A DNA stretch of 64,000 nt from Catellatospora coxensis (GCF_016862635.1 NZ_BONI01000046.1:1-64000); one strand, 5' to 3'; shown: positions 45,026 to 54,478, numbered from the stretch's first letter. Notes: generated from the sequence alone by a model not told the origin. Translations and numbers: made by a program.

Positions 45026-45556
45026 ATGTCCGACCGCGACGACCTGCGTAAATTCATCACTGACCTCGCGGTGGTTCGGGGAAAGGTGGTCCTGTCCTCG
45101 GGACAGGAGGCCGACTACTACGTCGACCTTCGCCGGATCACCCTGCACCACGCTGCTGCGCCCCTGGTCGGGCGCGTGCTGAACGAGCTCACCGCGGACT
45201 GGGACTTCGACGCCGTGGGCGGTCTCACGCTCGGCGCGGACCCGGTCGCCGCTGCCATGCTGCACACCTCGTCGCGTCCGCTGGACGCGTTCGTGGTGCG
45301 CAAGGAGGGCAAGGCGCACGGGCTTCAGCGCCGCATCGAAGGACCCGACGTGGCCGGCCGCCGCGTGCTCGCTGTCGAGGACACCTCGACTACTGGCGGT
45401 AGTGTTCTTGCCGCTATTGATGCACTGCGGGAGGCGGGTGCCGAGGTCATCGGTGTTGCGGTTATTGTCGATCGAGGCGCGGGCGATACGGTGCGTGCTG
45501 CCGGTCTGTCGTACCGAGCCGCCTATACGTTGGCGGACCTTGGCCTGTCGGCCTAA
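45026..45556 (+). CDS. pyrE: Orotate phosphoribosyltransferase
   Basis: Adds phosphoribosyl to orotate, fifth step of pyrimidine synthesis. 176 residues, as usual for actinobacterial PyrE. PRPP-binding loop 'VLAVEDTSTTGGSVLAAIDA' (acidic pair replaced by E-D before TSTTGGS), 'VVLSSGQEADYYVDLRRITL' and 'VVRKEGKAHGLQRRIEG' (catalytic Lys loop). No ribosome site; a TAGTGT box at 45013-45018 ends seven bases before the ATG, which suggests a leaderless mRNA. Separate from other pyr genes. Confidence 0.95.
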   Translation: MSDRDDLRKFITDLAVVRGKVVLSSGQEADYYVDLRRITLHHAAAPLVGRVLNELTADWDFDAVGGLTLGADPVAAAMLHTSSRPLDAFVVRKEGKAHGLQRRIEGPDVAGRRVLAVEDTSTTGGSVLAAIDALREAGAEVIGVAVIVDRGAGDTVRAAGLSYRAAYTLADLGLSA

Positions 45557-45623
45557 CGGAACTCCGATCCGTACCTGCTAATATGTAGGTGGATCGATGC
45601 TGTTGTTGGAAGGAAGAAATCAC

Positions 45624-45992
45624 GTGGGAACAGCTCTGGTGGAAACCCCGCTGCCTCAAATCTCGCCCCTCGCTGGTGAGCCGATCGAGCGTGCCGACGC
45701 GGAGCGCCTCGCCGGTGTCCTCAAGGCGCTGGCCGACCCGGCCCGTCTGCGGCTGCTCAGCCTTATCCAGTCTGCCCCCGAGGGCGAGGCGTGCGTCTGT
45801 GACCTGACCGCTCCGCTGGGCCTGTCCCAGCCGACTGTCAGCCACCACCTGCGCATCCTCACCGAGGCCGGCCTGCTCAACCGCGACAAGCGCGGCGTGT
45901 GGGCCTACTACAGCCTGGTGCCGTCCGCCATCGCCACCGTCGCCGAGCTGCTGACGCCGCCGCGCAAGCGCGCGACCAAGAAGGCTCGCTGA
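45624..45992 (+). CDS. ArsR/SmtB-family metal-responsive repressor
   Basis: 122 residues. Winged helix 'RLAGVLKALADPARLRLLSL', 'CVCDLTAPLGLSQPTVSHHL' and 'RILTEAGLLNRDKRGVWAYY'. The CVC metal-thiolate pair in the 'E-x-CVCDL' element is the classic As(III)/Cd/Pb-type alpha-3 site, so a thiophilic metal ligand is likely. Start chosen at GTG 45624, which follows GGAAGGAAG; an ATG at 45597 is in frame but lacks a ribosome site. No metal exporter is adjacent, so its targets are probably elsewhere or it regulates itself. Confidence 0.9.
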   Translation: MGTALVETPLPQISPLAGEPIERADAERLAGVLKALADPARLRLLSLIQSAPEGEACVCDLTAPLGLSQPTVSHHLRILTEAGLLNRDKRGVWAYYSLVPSAIATVAELLTPPRKRATKKAR

Positions 45993-46009
45993 CCCTGGCA
46001 AGGCCCTGA

Positions 46010-46058
46010 AGCGCCGTGGGGCGCACCCTCCGTGACGGAGGGTGCGCCCCACGGCGCT
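46010..46058 (+). terminator. very strong intrinsic terminator after the arsR-type gene
   Basis: 23-bp perfect stem (46010-46032 with 46036-46058), three-base loop, followed by TTTT. It is 17 bases past the stop codon. The remaining 46059-46243 holds the upstream region of the VWA gene; no other gene or riboswitch could be supported. Confidence 0.92.
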
Positions 46059-46243
46059 TTTGGTGATATTGAGCGGCGAAAACGTCACGCAGCGCAGGCT
46101 TCGGCAACCGTGAGTGAATTCTGTCATCACCCGGTTGCGCCTGGCCGGGGGACATCTAAGCTGACGCGAAGTCAGGCGTGCTGCCGCCCCGGTAACCCCC
46201 GCCGAAGGGCTCGGCGCCGCCGCCTCCTCACTGGGAGTCACCC

Positions 46244-47971
46244 ATGTCTGGACGCCACATCCGTCGCGGCTGGGATGCCCCCGAGGCACCCGCGCCCCGG
46301 CGGACCGGCCTGTTCGGTCGCCGTGCCGTACGGATTCCCGTCATCATCATCAGTGCCCTGTCCGTATGCGGCCTGGCCACCGTCGTGCTGCGCTCGGTCA
46401 GCGCGGACGCCGACGGCTGCGGCAGCGCCGGCATCACCCTCACCGTCGCCGCCGACCCCGCCATCGCCCCGGCCCTCACCGAGATCGGTTCCCGCTGGAG
46501 CGCCACCAGCCCCATGGTCGGCGAGGACTGCGTACGCGTCGAAGTCATCGAGAAGGCGTCGCACGAGGTGGCCAACTCGCTCGGCACCTGGGCCGGCGGT
46601 GCGGTGGACGTGGCCGGCAAGGCCGCGCCGACCCCGGCCGACTCCGAACTGCCGGTGGTCTGGGTGCCGGACTCGACATACTGGCTGGGCCGGGTCCGCG
46701 GGGTCGACCGCGACCTGTTCGACGCCACCGCTCCGTCCCTGGCGGCCAGCCCGGTGGTGCTCGCCGTGCCGGAGACCGTCGCCCGCAACCTCACCGACAA
46801 GCTCGGCTCCGGCGTCGACGCCACCCTGCTCAAGAGCCTGCTGTTCGCCAAGACGCCCGTGCTCAAGCTGGGTGTGGTCGAGCCGCGCCGGGACACCGCG
46901 GGCATGGTCGGCGCGATGATGCTGTCCGACGCGGTCGTCGCCTCCGAAGCCGACCTGCCCGCGCTGGTCGCCGTGTACCGCGGCATCGGCGGGCCGGTCC
47001 CGGACACCGGGGCGCTGTGGAAGGCGTACGCCGCGGGCATGACCGGCGCCCCCGTCAGCGAGCAGGCCGTGATCGCGTACAACGCGGCCACGCCCAAGGC
47101 CCCGATGGCCGCGGTCACCCTGGCCCAGGCCCCGACGCTCGACTTCCCGTACGCCGTGCGGGCCCGCCAGCCGCGCCCGCTGGCCGCCGCGGCCGCCCTG
47201 TTCTCGCAGGCCCTGGTCAGCGGCGAATACAAGTCGGTGTTCGCGGAGAAGGGCCTGCGCTCGCCGGAGGGCGAGGCTTCCACGGGCTTCCCGACCGGCC
47301 ACGGCGTCACCTCCAACACCGTCTTCGTGCAGCCGCTCAACGACATGAACAAGGTCCGCGGCGCGATGACGGCCTGGGTCGCCGCCAAGACGCCGTCCCG
47401 GGTGATCGCGCTGGTCGACGCCACCTCGTCGATGGGCCGCACGATGACCGGCGGCGGCAACACGGCCGTGCGGATGCAGGTGCTGCGCAGTGCCGCGGAG
47501 AAGGGCCTGAAGCTGTTCACCGACGACAGCGAGGTCGGCCTGTGGGCGTTCGCCGGTCCGGGCCACCAGCCGCTGGTGCCGCTGGCCGAACTGACCAAGG
47601 CGCAGCGCAACAAGCTGAACGGGGCCGTCAACCAGGCCTCGCCCGCGCCGACCGACGTCTGCCCGCTCTACAAGTCGATCATCGACGGTTACCGCGAGCT
47701 GCTCAAGGGATACGACCCGACCCGCAGCAACACGCTGGTGGTCTTCACCGACAGCCGGGACAACTCCGGCATGTCGCTGCGCGCGGTGCAGAAGGAGCTG
47801 GAGAAGCTGGCCGACGTGACCAAGCCGGTCCGGGTGGTGCTGCTCGGCCTCGGCCCGGACGTCAAGCTGGCTGACCTGCAGGCCGTCGCCGACACCACCG
47901 GCGGCGTCGCGTTCCAGGTCACCGACCCCAGCCAGATGCAGACGATCTTCCTGAAGGCGCTCCTTGCCTGA
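46244..47971 (+). CDS. Membrane-anchored VWA protein with solute-binding-like domain
   Basis: 575 residues. Short cytoplasmic Arg-rich start, one membrane helix 'IPVIIISALSVCGLATVVLR' (about 31-50), an extracellular part resembling periplasmic solute-binding proteins ('GITLTVAADPAIAPALTEIG', 'GAVDVAGKAAPTPADSELPV'), then a C-terminal von Willebrand A domain (about 385-575) with the MIDAS-like 'VIALVDATSSMGRTM' (D-x-T-x-S-type), 'TLVVFTDSRDNSG' and 'VLLGLGPDVKLADLQ'. Such solute-binding plus VWA fusions are frequent in actinomycetes and may mediate adhesion or complex assembly. GGGAG before ATG. Confidence 0.85.
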   Translation: MSGRHIRRGWDAPEAPAPRRTGLFGRRAVRIPVIIISALSVCGLATVVLRSVSADADGCGSAGITLTVAADPAIAPALTEIGSRWSATSPMVGEDCVRVEVIEKASHEVANSLGTWAGGAVDVAGKAAPTPADSELPVVWVPDSTYWLGRVRGVDRDLFDATAPSLAASPVVLAVPETVARNLTDKLGSGVDATLLKSLLFAKTPVLKLGVVEPRRDTAGMVGAMMLSDAVVASEADLPALVAVYRGIGGPVPDTGALWKAYAAGMTGAPVSEQAVIAYNAATPKAPMAAVTLAQAPTLDFPYAVRARQPRPLAAAAALFSQALVSGEYKSVFAEKGLRSPEGEASTGFPTGHGVTSNTVFVQPLNDMNKVRGAMTAWVAAKTPSRVIALVDATSSMGRTMTGGGNTAVRMQVLRSAAEKGLKLFTDDSEVGLWAFAGPGHQPLVPLAELTKAQRNKLNGAVNQASPAPTDVCPLYKSIIDGYRELLKGYDPTRSNTLVVFTDSRDNSGMSLRAVQKELEKLADVTKPVRVVLLGLGPDVKLADLQAVADTTGGVAFQVTDPSQMQTIFLKALLA

Positions 47972-48017
47972 AGGAAGCATCAGCCCAGCCTGAAGGCCCT
48001 GCTGGCCTGAGCGGGTA

Positions 48018-48054
48018 CGAAGAGGGGCACGGCCGAAGGCCGTGCCCCTCTTCG
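48018..48054 (+). terminator. hairpin terminator after the VWA gene
   Basis: 17-bp perfect stem (48018-48034 with 48038-48054) around a GAA loop, 46 bases past the stop codon. Confidence 0.88.
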
Positions 48055-48060
48055 CGTCTA

Positions 48061-48138
48061 GATCATCGGACTTGCCGGGCAGGTGTGCGTATCTTGGACC
48101 GCTTTCGCCCACCTGCCTGGCAAGTCGAGCGATCGTGG
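48061..48138. repeat. dispersed palindrome family R2, copy 1
   Basis: 78-base imperfect palindrome: arms 48061-48085 and 48110-48134 pair except for five positions. It ends exactly one base before the DedA stop codon and sits only six bases after the VWA terminator. The reverse complement aligns along its whole length with copy 2 at 53094-53176. Confidence 0.88.
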
Positions 48139-48903
48139 TCAGCCGATGTCGACCTTGCTCATGATGACGGTGTCGTCGCCGTGGCCGTGCAGGCCGTTCT
48201 TCTTGGCCTTGCGCTCGCGGATGATCTCGATGAAGACCGGGATCAGCGAGAGGAAGACGATCAGGAAGACCATCGGCAGGATGTACTTGTCGATGTGCTC
48301 GGGGCCGCCGATCGCGTTGATGATCTGCTCGGCGAGCAGGTAGCCGGCCAGCAGGATGCCGTCGACCCAGAGGATCGCGCCGATCACGTTCCACACGAAG
48401 AACTGCCGGGCCGGCATGCCGAGCACGCCCGCGACCGGGTTCATGAAGGTGCGCACGATCGGGATGAACCGGGCCAGCACGATCGCCTTGCGCGGGCCGA
48501 ACTTCGCGAAGTAGTGCTCGGCCTTGCGCACGTACTCCTGCTTGAACAGGCGGGAGTCGGGCTTGTTGAACATCTTGGGGCCGTACTTCGCACCCAGCCA
48601 GTGCCCCAGCTGCGCGCCGATGATGGCGCAGAGCGGGCCGAGCAGCAGCAGCCAGCCGATCGGCAGCTGGACGCCCTTCGACTCCAGGAAGCCGGAGGCG
48701 AACACGCCCGCGATGAACAGCAGCGAGTCACCGGGCAGGAAGAAGCCGACCATCAGGCCGGTCTCGGCGAACAGGATGAAGCAGACGCCGAACAGCGCGG
48801 CCGGGCCGAACAGGTTCAACCAGTCCGTCGGATTCAGGGGATTGAAGTCGGCGGCGGCCAGCGGGGGCGCGGCCAGGGCCTGGAGAGTGTCGACTACGGT
48901 CAC
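48139..48903 (-). CDS. DedA family membrane protein
   Basis: 254 residues with several hydrophobic segments. DedA/SNARE-associated motifs: 'FAETGLMVGFFLPGDSLLFI', 'GAQLGHWLGAKYGPKMF', 'FAKFGPRKAIVLARFIPIVR' and 'NPVAGVLGMPARQFFVWNVI'. Recently studied DedA proteins translocate undecaprenyl phosphate or phospholipids; this one would fit recycling of the lipid carrier used by LCP and peptidoglycan enzymes (inference). GTG 48903 start without a clear ribosome site. Divergent from the ECF sigma gene with a 66-base gap. Confidence 0.92.
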   Translation of the reverse strand: MTVVDTLQALAAPPLAAADFNPLNPTDWLNLFGPAALFGVCFILFAETGLMVGFFLPGDSLLFIAGVFASGFLESKGVQLPIGWLLLLGPLCAIIGAQLGHWLGAKYGPKMFNKPDSRLFKQEYVRKAEHYFAKFGPRKAIVLARFIPIVRTFMNPVAGVLGMPARQFFVWNVIGAILWVDGILLAGYLLAEQIINAIGGPEHIDKYILPMVFLIVFLSLIPVFIEIIRERKAKKNGLHGHGDDTVIMSKVDIG

Positions 48904-48969
48904 GCCGCACAACAGTACCGGGCAATGTTCTGAACACCCGGACACGTCCTGTGAGTCGAGGAGGTGGCT

Positions 48970-49467
48970 GTGACATACGAGGAATTCGTCAACTCGCGAC
49001 TCGGCGCGCTCGCGCGCTATGCGGTGATGCTTACGGGTGACCAGCACACGGCCCAGGACCTCGTCCAGGAGACGATGGTCCGCGTCCAGCTGAACTGGCG
49101 CAAGGTGGCCCGCGCGGACGCGCCCGAGCGCTACGTCAAGCGCATGATGATCAACCAGTATCTCGACTGGCGGCGCGGATCCTGGCTGCGCAGGGTGTTC
49201 CTGCGGCCCGACGCCGACGAGGCGGTCGCCGTACCCGTCGATCACGCGCAGCGCACCGCGGACCGCGACCTGATCTGGTCCGTGCTGGCCACGCTGCCGC
49301 GGCAGCAGCGGGCGGCGCTGGTGCTGCGCTACTACGAGGACCTGCCGGACGGGGAGATCGCCGAGATGCTCGGCTGCACCGTCGGCACGGCCCGCGGTTA
49401 CATCTCGAAGGCGCTGGCCCGGTTGCGGGAGTCGGCGGAGCGGCTGAGCCTGGGGGGAGTCCGATGA
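48970..49467 (+). CDS. SigE-family ECF RNA polymerase sigma factor
   Basis: 165 residues, the short actinobacterial SigE type. Region 2 'GALARYAVMLTGDQHTAQDL' and 'VQETMVRVQLNWRKV' recognises the -10 element; region 4 'LIWSVLATLPRQQRAALVLR' and 'LPDGEIAEMLGCTVGTARGY' recognises the -35 element. Start at GTG 48970, five bases after GAGGAGG (48958-48964); the upstream GTG at 48964 overlaps that site. Its end overlaps the following LCP gene by four bases (ATGA). In this sigma family the overlapping downstream gene usually encodes a membrane-bound regulator. Confidence 0.93.
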   Translation: MTYEEFVNSRLGALARYAVMLTGDQHTAQDLVQETMVRVQLNWRKVARADAPERYVKRMMINQYLDWRRGSWLRRVFLRPDADEAVAVPVDHAQRTADRDLIWSVLATLPRQQRAALVLRYYEDLPDGEIAEMLGCTVGTARGYISKALARLRESAERLSLGGVR

Positions 49468-50504
49468 TCGAGGAAGAGCTGCTGCGTGACGCGTTCGCCC
49501 GGCACGAGGAGCAGGCACCCCCGCTGGACCCGCTGCGCCGGGCGATCGACGCGCTGGCCACGCGCCGCCGTCGCCGCCGTGCGGCGACCCGTACCGGAGC
49601 CGCCGCGGTGGCCGTCGCACTCGCGCTGGCCGTGCCGGTGCAGCTGTGGCGGGGCGGCGCGGTCGCCGACTACGTCGCGGCGATCGGGGTCGAGTCGTCG
49701 GTCGCGGCTCCGTCGGGTCCGCTGAACCTCCTGCTGCTCGGGCTCGACCGGCGCGGCAGCATGGCGAACTCCCGAGCCGACACGATCATCCTGGTACACC
49801 TGCCCGCGGACGGCGGCGCGGCATACCTGATCTCCATCCCGCGTGACACGGCCACCGAGATTCCCGGCGTCACCGGGACCTTCAAGATCAATGGTTCGTA
49901 CACGCAGGGCGGAGCCGAGACCGTCCGGCAAGCCGTGGAGCGGCTCACCGGGGTGCGGGCCGACGCCGTGGCGGAGGTGGATTTCTCGGCTCTGCGCTCG
50001 GTGACCGACGCCCTGGGCGGGCTGCCGGTGTGCCTGCCGCAGCGGGTGACCTCGCAGCACACCGGCGACGTCTTCCCGGCCGGTTGCCGGGACTATGCGG
50101 GCGCACAGGTGGAGGATCTGGTCCGGCAGCGCAGGGGCATGCCCCACGGGGGCTACGACCGCGACCGCCTCGGCCAGCGGGTGCTGCTGGGTCTGGCGAG
50201 GAAGGCCGGCGAACGGTCGCTGCTCGGCGACTTCGGCACGGTGAGCCGGCTGGCGCGGACACCAGGCTTGACTGTGCACACCGGCGACCTCAGCCTGCTC
50301 GGTCTGGCGATGCGGCTGAACCGGGTCGATGCCGGGGCTGTCGTCGGCGTCAGCCAGCCGACGTTCAACAAGGTCACGATCGGCGGGGAGTCGTTCGAGC
50401 AGTTCGATCCGGAGGTCGCGCCGCAGCTGTTCGCGGCGCTGCGGGACGACACCATGAGCGGGTTCGTCCTGCTTCACCCGGCCTGGGTGCTGCCTCAGGA
50501 GTAG
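49464..50504 (+). CDS. LCP-domain protein in the anti-sigma position (LCP5)
   Basis: 346 residues. The cytoplasmic part of about 40 residues ('IEEELLRDAFARHEEQAPPL', 'DPLRRAIDALATRRRRRR') resembles the N-terminus of proteins encoded after SigE-type sigma genes; a membrane helix follows (about 44-62), then an extracellular LCP domain with conserved residues 'LLGLDRRGSMANSRADTIIL', 'ISIPRDTATEI', 'KINGSYTQG', 'VDFSALRSVTDALGGLPVC' and 'VRQRRGMPHGGYDRDRLGQR'. The pyrophosphate-binding Arg/Asp set appears intact. Start overlaps the sigma stop (ATGA), so expression is coupled. It could be a wall ligase under its own sigma factor, or a sensor that controls the sigma factor; both are inference. Its end overlaps the convergent small gene by 10 bases. 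Confidence 0.88.
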   Translation: MIEEELLRDAFARHEEQAPPLDPLRRAIDALATRRRRRRAATRTGAAAVAVALALAVPVQLWRGGAVADYVAAIGVESSVAAPSGPLNLLLLGLDRRGSMANSRADTIILVHLPADGGAAYLISIPRDTATEIPGVTGTFKINGSYTQGGAETVRQAVERLTGVRADAVAEVDFSALRSVTDALGGLPVCLPQRVTSQHTGDVFPAGCRDYAGAQVEDLVRQRRGMPHGGYDRDRLGQRVLLGLARKAGERSLLGDFGTVSRLARTPGLTVHTGDLSLLGLAMRLNRVDAGAVVGVSQPTFNKVTIGGESFEQFDPEVAPQLFAALRDDTMSGFVLLHPAWVLPQE

Positions 50505-50719
50505 TCCTCGTCGGCGGGCACGACCACCACGTTCTGCTCGATCTTGTCCCACTCGGAGGCCGGGGGCACCGGCGCGCCCGGCTCTCCGAGCGGCTCCGCC
50601 GGGAGGGCGTCGTCGAGGTCCTCGGCGTCCGCTCGGGGATCCGCCGGTGTCGACTGCTCGAGCGCGTCGGCTTCGGGCACGTCGTCGGCGTACGTGTTCC
50701 CTGCCACGTTCTCGGTCAT
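50495..50719 (-). CDS. Small acidic hypothetical protein
   Basis: 74 residues, strongly acidic and Pro/Ala-rich: 'MTENVAGNTYADDVPEADAL', 'EDLDDALPAEPLGEPGAPVP' and 'EWDKIEQNVVVVPADEDYS'. No motif recognised; likely disordered except for the hydrophobic C-terminal strand. GC3 pattern and a plausible ATG support it as a gene, but evidence is limited. Convergent with LCP5 and divergent from the holin-like gene. Confidence 0.5.
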   Translation of the reverse strand: MTENVAGNTYADDVPEADALEQSTPADPRADAEDLDDALPAEPLGEPGAPVPPASEWDKIEQNVVVVPADEDYS

Positions 50720-50787
50720 TGCTTCACGGTATGACTCGCCTGTGATATTCGCCAGCAGATGTGGGTTTCGGCGTAGAAGATGACCAT

Positions 50788-51168
50788 ATGGGCTTTCTGA
50801 TCCGTTGGGTGATCAACGCAGTGGCGTTGTGGGTCACCACCCTGATCGTCTCGGGCATCGAGGTCACCGCCGCGACCACCACCCGCAGCATCCTCACCCT
50901 GATCGTGGTCTCGCTGATCTTCGGGCTGGTCAACGCGATCCTGAAGCCGATCATCCACCTCTTCGGGTGCGTCTTCTACGTGATCACGCTTGGGCTGTTC
51001 GCGCTGTTCGTCAACGCGATGCTGTTCCTGCTGGTGGACTGGCTGGCGACGGTGTTCAAGCTGCCGTTCGAGATCAACGGATTCTGGCCCGCGTTCTGGG
51101 GCGCCATCGTCATGGGCATCGTGAGCTGGGCGCTCAGCCTGCTGGTGCCGGACGGCGGCGAAGGCTGA
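50788..51168 (+). CDS. Phage-holin-family (PF04020-type) small membrane protein
   Basis: 126 residues with four hydrophobic helices: 'FLIRWVINAVALWVTTLIVS', 'ILTLIVVSLIFGLVNAILKP', 'FYVITLGLFALFVNAMLFLL' and 'FWGAIVMGIVSWALSLLVP'. Matches the 'phage holin family 4' pattern (superfamily IV), which despite its name is common in bacterial chromosomes and of unknown function. Start chosen at ATG 50788 after AGAAGATGACC; a GTG at 50761 is in frame. No lysin or phage gene lies nearby, so a prophage origin is unlikely. Confidence 0.85.
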   Translation: MGFLIRWVINAVALWVTTLIVSGIEVTAATTTRSILTLIVVSLIFGLVNAILKPIIHLFGCVFYVITLGLFALFVNAMLFLLVDWLATVFKLPFEINGFWPAFWGAIVMGIVSWALSLLVPDGGEG

Positions 51169-51326
51169 GCCCGCACGACGGTCCGGGCAGGGGCCGATTC
51201 GCCAGGTCAAGTGACGTAGGCAATACTCCTGTAACGAGGACATCGCGGTCTTCCCGCAGCCATCGGGCGCGGCGACGCGCCACCGCGGCCATCCGCGTCA
51301 CGCACGCACGCTAGGAGCGTTCACAG

Positions 51327-52349
<1,023 letters not shown>

Positions 52350-52389
52350 CACGCCACGCGGGCCGTCACGGTCCGCGGGCTGGTGGCAA

Positions 52390-52450
52390 GATCGCCGAAT
52401 GCGGTCATGATCTGCGGTTCGACCCCAGATCATGACCGCATTTCGCGATC
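52390..52450. repeat. long palindrome R3 downstream of fba (terminator-like)
   Basis: 17-bp perfect inner arms (52398-52414 with 52426-52442) and a further 6-bp outer pair GATCGC/GCGATC (52390-52395 with 52445-52450). The inner arm contains GGTCATGATCTG; a CATGATC core is also seen in the R2 and R4 palindromes. It lies 41 bases after the fba stop. Confidence 0.88.
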
Positions 52451-52552
52451 ACGGCGTGTTTCTTTGCGCGCGTGTCGCCCCGCGTCCCCGCCTTAGCTGA
52501 CGGGAATCGGTACGATCGTCCGAATCCGCGTCTCAGGGCAGGAGGTCCGCAC

Positions 52553-53071
52553 GTGCTGGGCATCGACGGGTACGACCCGGTCTGGCACCACGATGCCGGT
52601 GCGCTGGCGGCGGCGCACCGCAACCGCTTCGCCCGCGTCATCGGACAGCCGCTCGTCGGCTCCTGGCTGGTGTGGGACCTGGACGCCGAGGCCTGGTTCA
52701 CCGGCGGCCCCGTGGTGTTCGGCTTCCCCGACGCCAACATCGAGATCACGCACCGCAAGTTCGACGAGTGCGCGATCAGCTGGGACACCATCGACCTGCA
52801 GGCCCAGCTCGACTGGCCCGGCCTGCGCCTGGACTGGTGGGCCGACACCCACCCCGCGATCCTCTCGGCCCGGGGCCGCCCGCTGACCCGGGTCAACGTC
52901 ATCGAACGGATCAGCCCCACCGCCTGGCGCCCGCATGTGCTGCACGCGCTGGAGTTCTTCTTCGGCGACCTGCGCGTCGCCCTGTTCAACGCGATGGACG
53001 AGAACGGCCTCACCGGCGAACCCGAGGTCAACCTCCCGGTCGGCTTCTGGCGCCGCATCCCGGTCGCATAG
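52553..53071 (+). CDS. Hypothetical protein, 172 residues
   Basis: Soluble protein with many aromatic residues: 'VWHHDAGALAAAHRNRFARV', 'WLVWDLDAEAWFTGGPVVFG', 'FDECAISWDTIDLQAQLDWP', 'LDWWADTHPAILSARGRPLT' and 'VLHALEFFFGDLRVALFNAM'. Looks like a compact alpha/beta domain; I do not recognise the family. Start GTG 52553 is supported by AGGAGG; the ORF is open upstream but without ribosome sites. It ends before two palindromic repeats that separate it from the convergent LOG gene. Confidence 0.72.
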   Translation: MLGIDGYDPVWHHDAGALAAAHRNRFARVIGQPLVGSWLVWDLDAEAWFTGGPVVFGFPDANIEITHRKFDECAISWDTIDLQAQLDWPGLRLDWWADTHPAILSARGRPLTRVNVIERISPTAWRPHVLHALEFFFGDLRVALFNAMDENGLTGEPEVNLPVGFWRRIPVA

Positions 53072-53093
53072 CGACCAGGGATCGGCGGTACGG

Positions 53094-53176
53094 CCATGAT
53101 CGTCGGACTTGCCTGGCAAGTGGGCGAATGACGGCCCAAGATGCGCACGTCTGCCCCGCAAGTCCGACGATCATGG
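53094..53176. repeat. dispersed palindrome family R2, copy 2
   Basis: 83-base palindrome with 19 perfect terminal pairs starting at CCATGATCGTCGGACTTGC and its complement at the other end. Its central part aligns with the reverse complement of copy 1 (48061-48138). Positioned between convergent genes, 22 bases after the hypothetical gene. Confidence 0.88.
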
Positions 53177-53253
53177 GCGCGGATCCGGTCCGCCGCCCGC
53201 ACATGCACGGCCTCCGGCCGACGTTCTCCCTGGCCGGCGCGGTGGCGCGTTAA

Positions 53254-53297
53254 GAAGGGCACCTTCCACCACGTATAGCGATGTGAAGGTGCCCTTC
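53254..53297. repeat. dispersed palindrome family R1, copy B (terminator-like)
   Basis: 13-bp perfect arms (53254-53266 with 53285-53297) with core GAAGGGCACCTTC; loop related to the reverse complement of copy A. It ends two bases before the LOG-family stop codon. AA and TT flanks give short U-tracts on both strands. Confidence 0.9.
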
Positions 53298-53299
53298 CT

Positions 53300-54403
53300 T
53301 CACTGGCAGAGGATGGCGAGGGCTTCGTCGACGTCGTCGGTGACGTGGACCAGGTCGGCCAGGGCGGCGCCGTTGAGCAGGGTGCGGAGCAGGGCGGTGA
53401 CGGGGAGTTCCTCGGTCCAGAAGTGGTGGCCGAGGAAGACGAAGGGGCCGCTCTCGCCGTCGGTGGCGTAGTAGGTCTTGGTCGCGGCCTGGAAGACCTC
53501 CTGGACGGTGCCCGCTCGGCCCGGGGCGAAGACGATGCCGCCGCGGGCCGCTTTCAGGATCACATCCTCGCGGATCGCGTTCGAGAAGTACTTCGCGATC
53601 TGGCCGGCGAAGACGTTCGCGGGTTCGTGGCCGTAGAGCCAGGTCGGCACGGACAGGCCGCCCGCCCACGGGTCCAGGGTCGGGAACTCGGCCAGCACAT
53701 GCAGGGCGACCTTGGTGTACGGGTCGTGGGCGTGGAAGTCCGGTTCCGCGGCCAGCCGGCCGATCGCCTCGTCCAGCGCCGCGACCGGGTGGGCGGCCAG
53801 GTAGGAGCCCAGGTTCGCGGCCTCCATGACGCCCGGACCGCCGCCGGTCAGCACCAGCCTGCCGTGGCCGGCCAGCGCGTGGCCGATCGCCGCCGCCATG
53901 CGGTACGCGCCGCTGCCGCGCACCTCCGCGTGGCCGCCCATGATGCCGATGCGCCGCCGGGGCGAGATGGCGGCCAGGGCGTCATGCAGGGCGTTGTCGA
54001 TGCCGTGGTCGTGCAGACGCTGCGCGAGCGCCTCGCGGACCCCCGCGTTCGGGCCGCCCTCGGCGACGAAATGCTCGTACACCCGGGTGTCGTACATGCC
54101 GGCGAAGCCGTTCTCGGCGAACCCCGCGGTCAGGTCGGCAGCCGTGTAGAGGCGTGCGGGGTGCGTCGGGTAGGGCACCCAGTCCGCCACCGGCACCACG
54201 TGCGCGCCGCGGCGTACCAGCGCGGCCTCCGCGGCCAGGCTCGGGAACGTGCAGCCGATGAAGACCGCGTCCTTGACCTTGATCCGGGACAGGTCGGCGC
54301 CGATCGTGAGCCCCTGCACGGTGAGCCCGGCCAGGCTCTTCTCGGCGAGCCGCTCGGACAGCTCTTCCAGGGACTCGATCTCCAGCGGGGTAGCAGCAGA
54401 CAT
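53300..54403 (-). CDS. LOG-family (lysine decarboxylase-like) protein
   Basis: 367 residues. The Rossmann core (about 145-330) has 'IGIMGGHAEVRGSGAYRMAA', 'LVLTGGGPGVMEAANLGSYL' and the LOG motif 'VFAPGRAGTVQEVFQAATKT', a variant of PGGxGTxxE. True LOG enzymes release cytokinin bases from their ribotides; actinobacterial homologues also act as nucleotide 5'-monophosphate phosphoribohydrolases. The N-terminal 140 residues ('FIGCTFPSLAAEAALVRRGA', 'GFAENGFAGMYDTRVYEHF') are an extension not present in short LOG proteins. Start ATG 54403. Confidence 0.88.
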   Translation of the reverse strand: MSAATPLEIESLEELSERLAEKSLAGLTVQGLTIGADLSRIKVKDAVFIGCTFPSLAAEAALVRRGAHVVPVADWVPYPTHPARLYTAADLTAGFAENGFAGMYDTRVYEHFVAEGGPNAGVREALAQRLHDHGIDNALHDALAAISPRRRIGIMGGHAEVRGSGAYRMAAAIGHALAGHGRLVLTGGGPGVMEAANLGSYLAAHPVAALDEAIGRLAAEPDFHAHDPYTKVALHVLAEFPTLDPWAGGLSVPTWLYGHEPANVFAGQIAKYFSNAIREDVILKAARGGIVFAPGRAGTVQEVFQAATKTYYATDGESGPFVFLGHHFWTEELPVTALLRTLLNGAALADLVHVTDDVDEALAILCQ

Positions 54404-54478
54404 CAGGCGAGTATGCCCGTGACGAAACCCTCAGCGCAGCGCGGGGACTTCGGCACCCCCACCGGGTTGAATGTCCGT

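Noticed and set aside
46059-46243. possible c-di-AMP or other riboswitch before the VWA gene
   Set aside because: The leader is structured and G-rich, but I could not match the conserved core of any riboswitch class.
50788-51168. prophage remnant suggested by the holin-family protein
   Set aside because: This holin-like family is chromosomal in many bacteria and no phage, lysin or integrase gene is adjacent.
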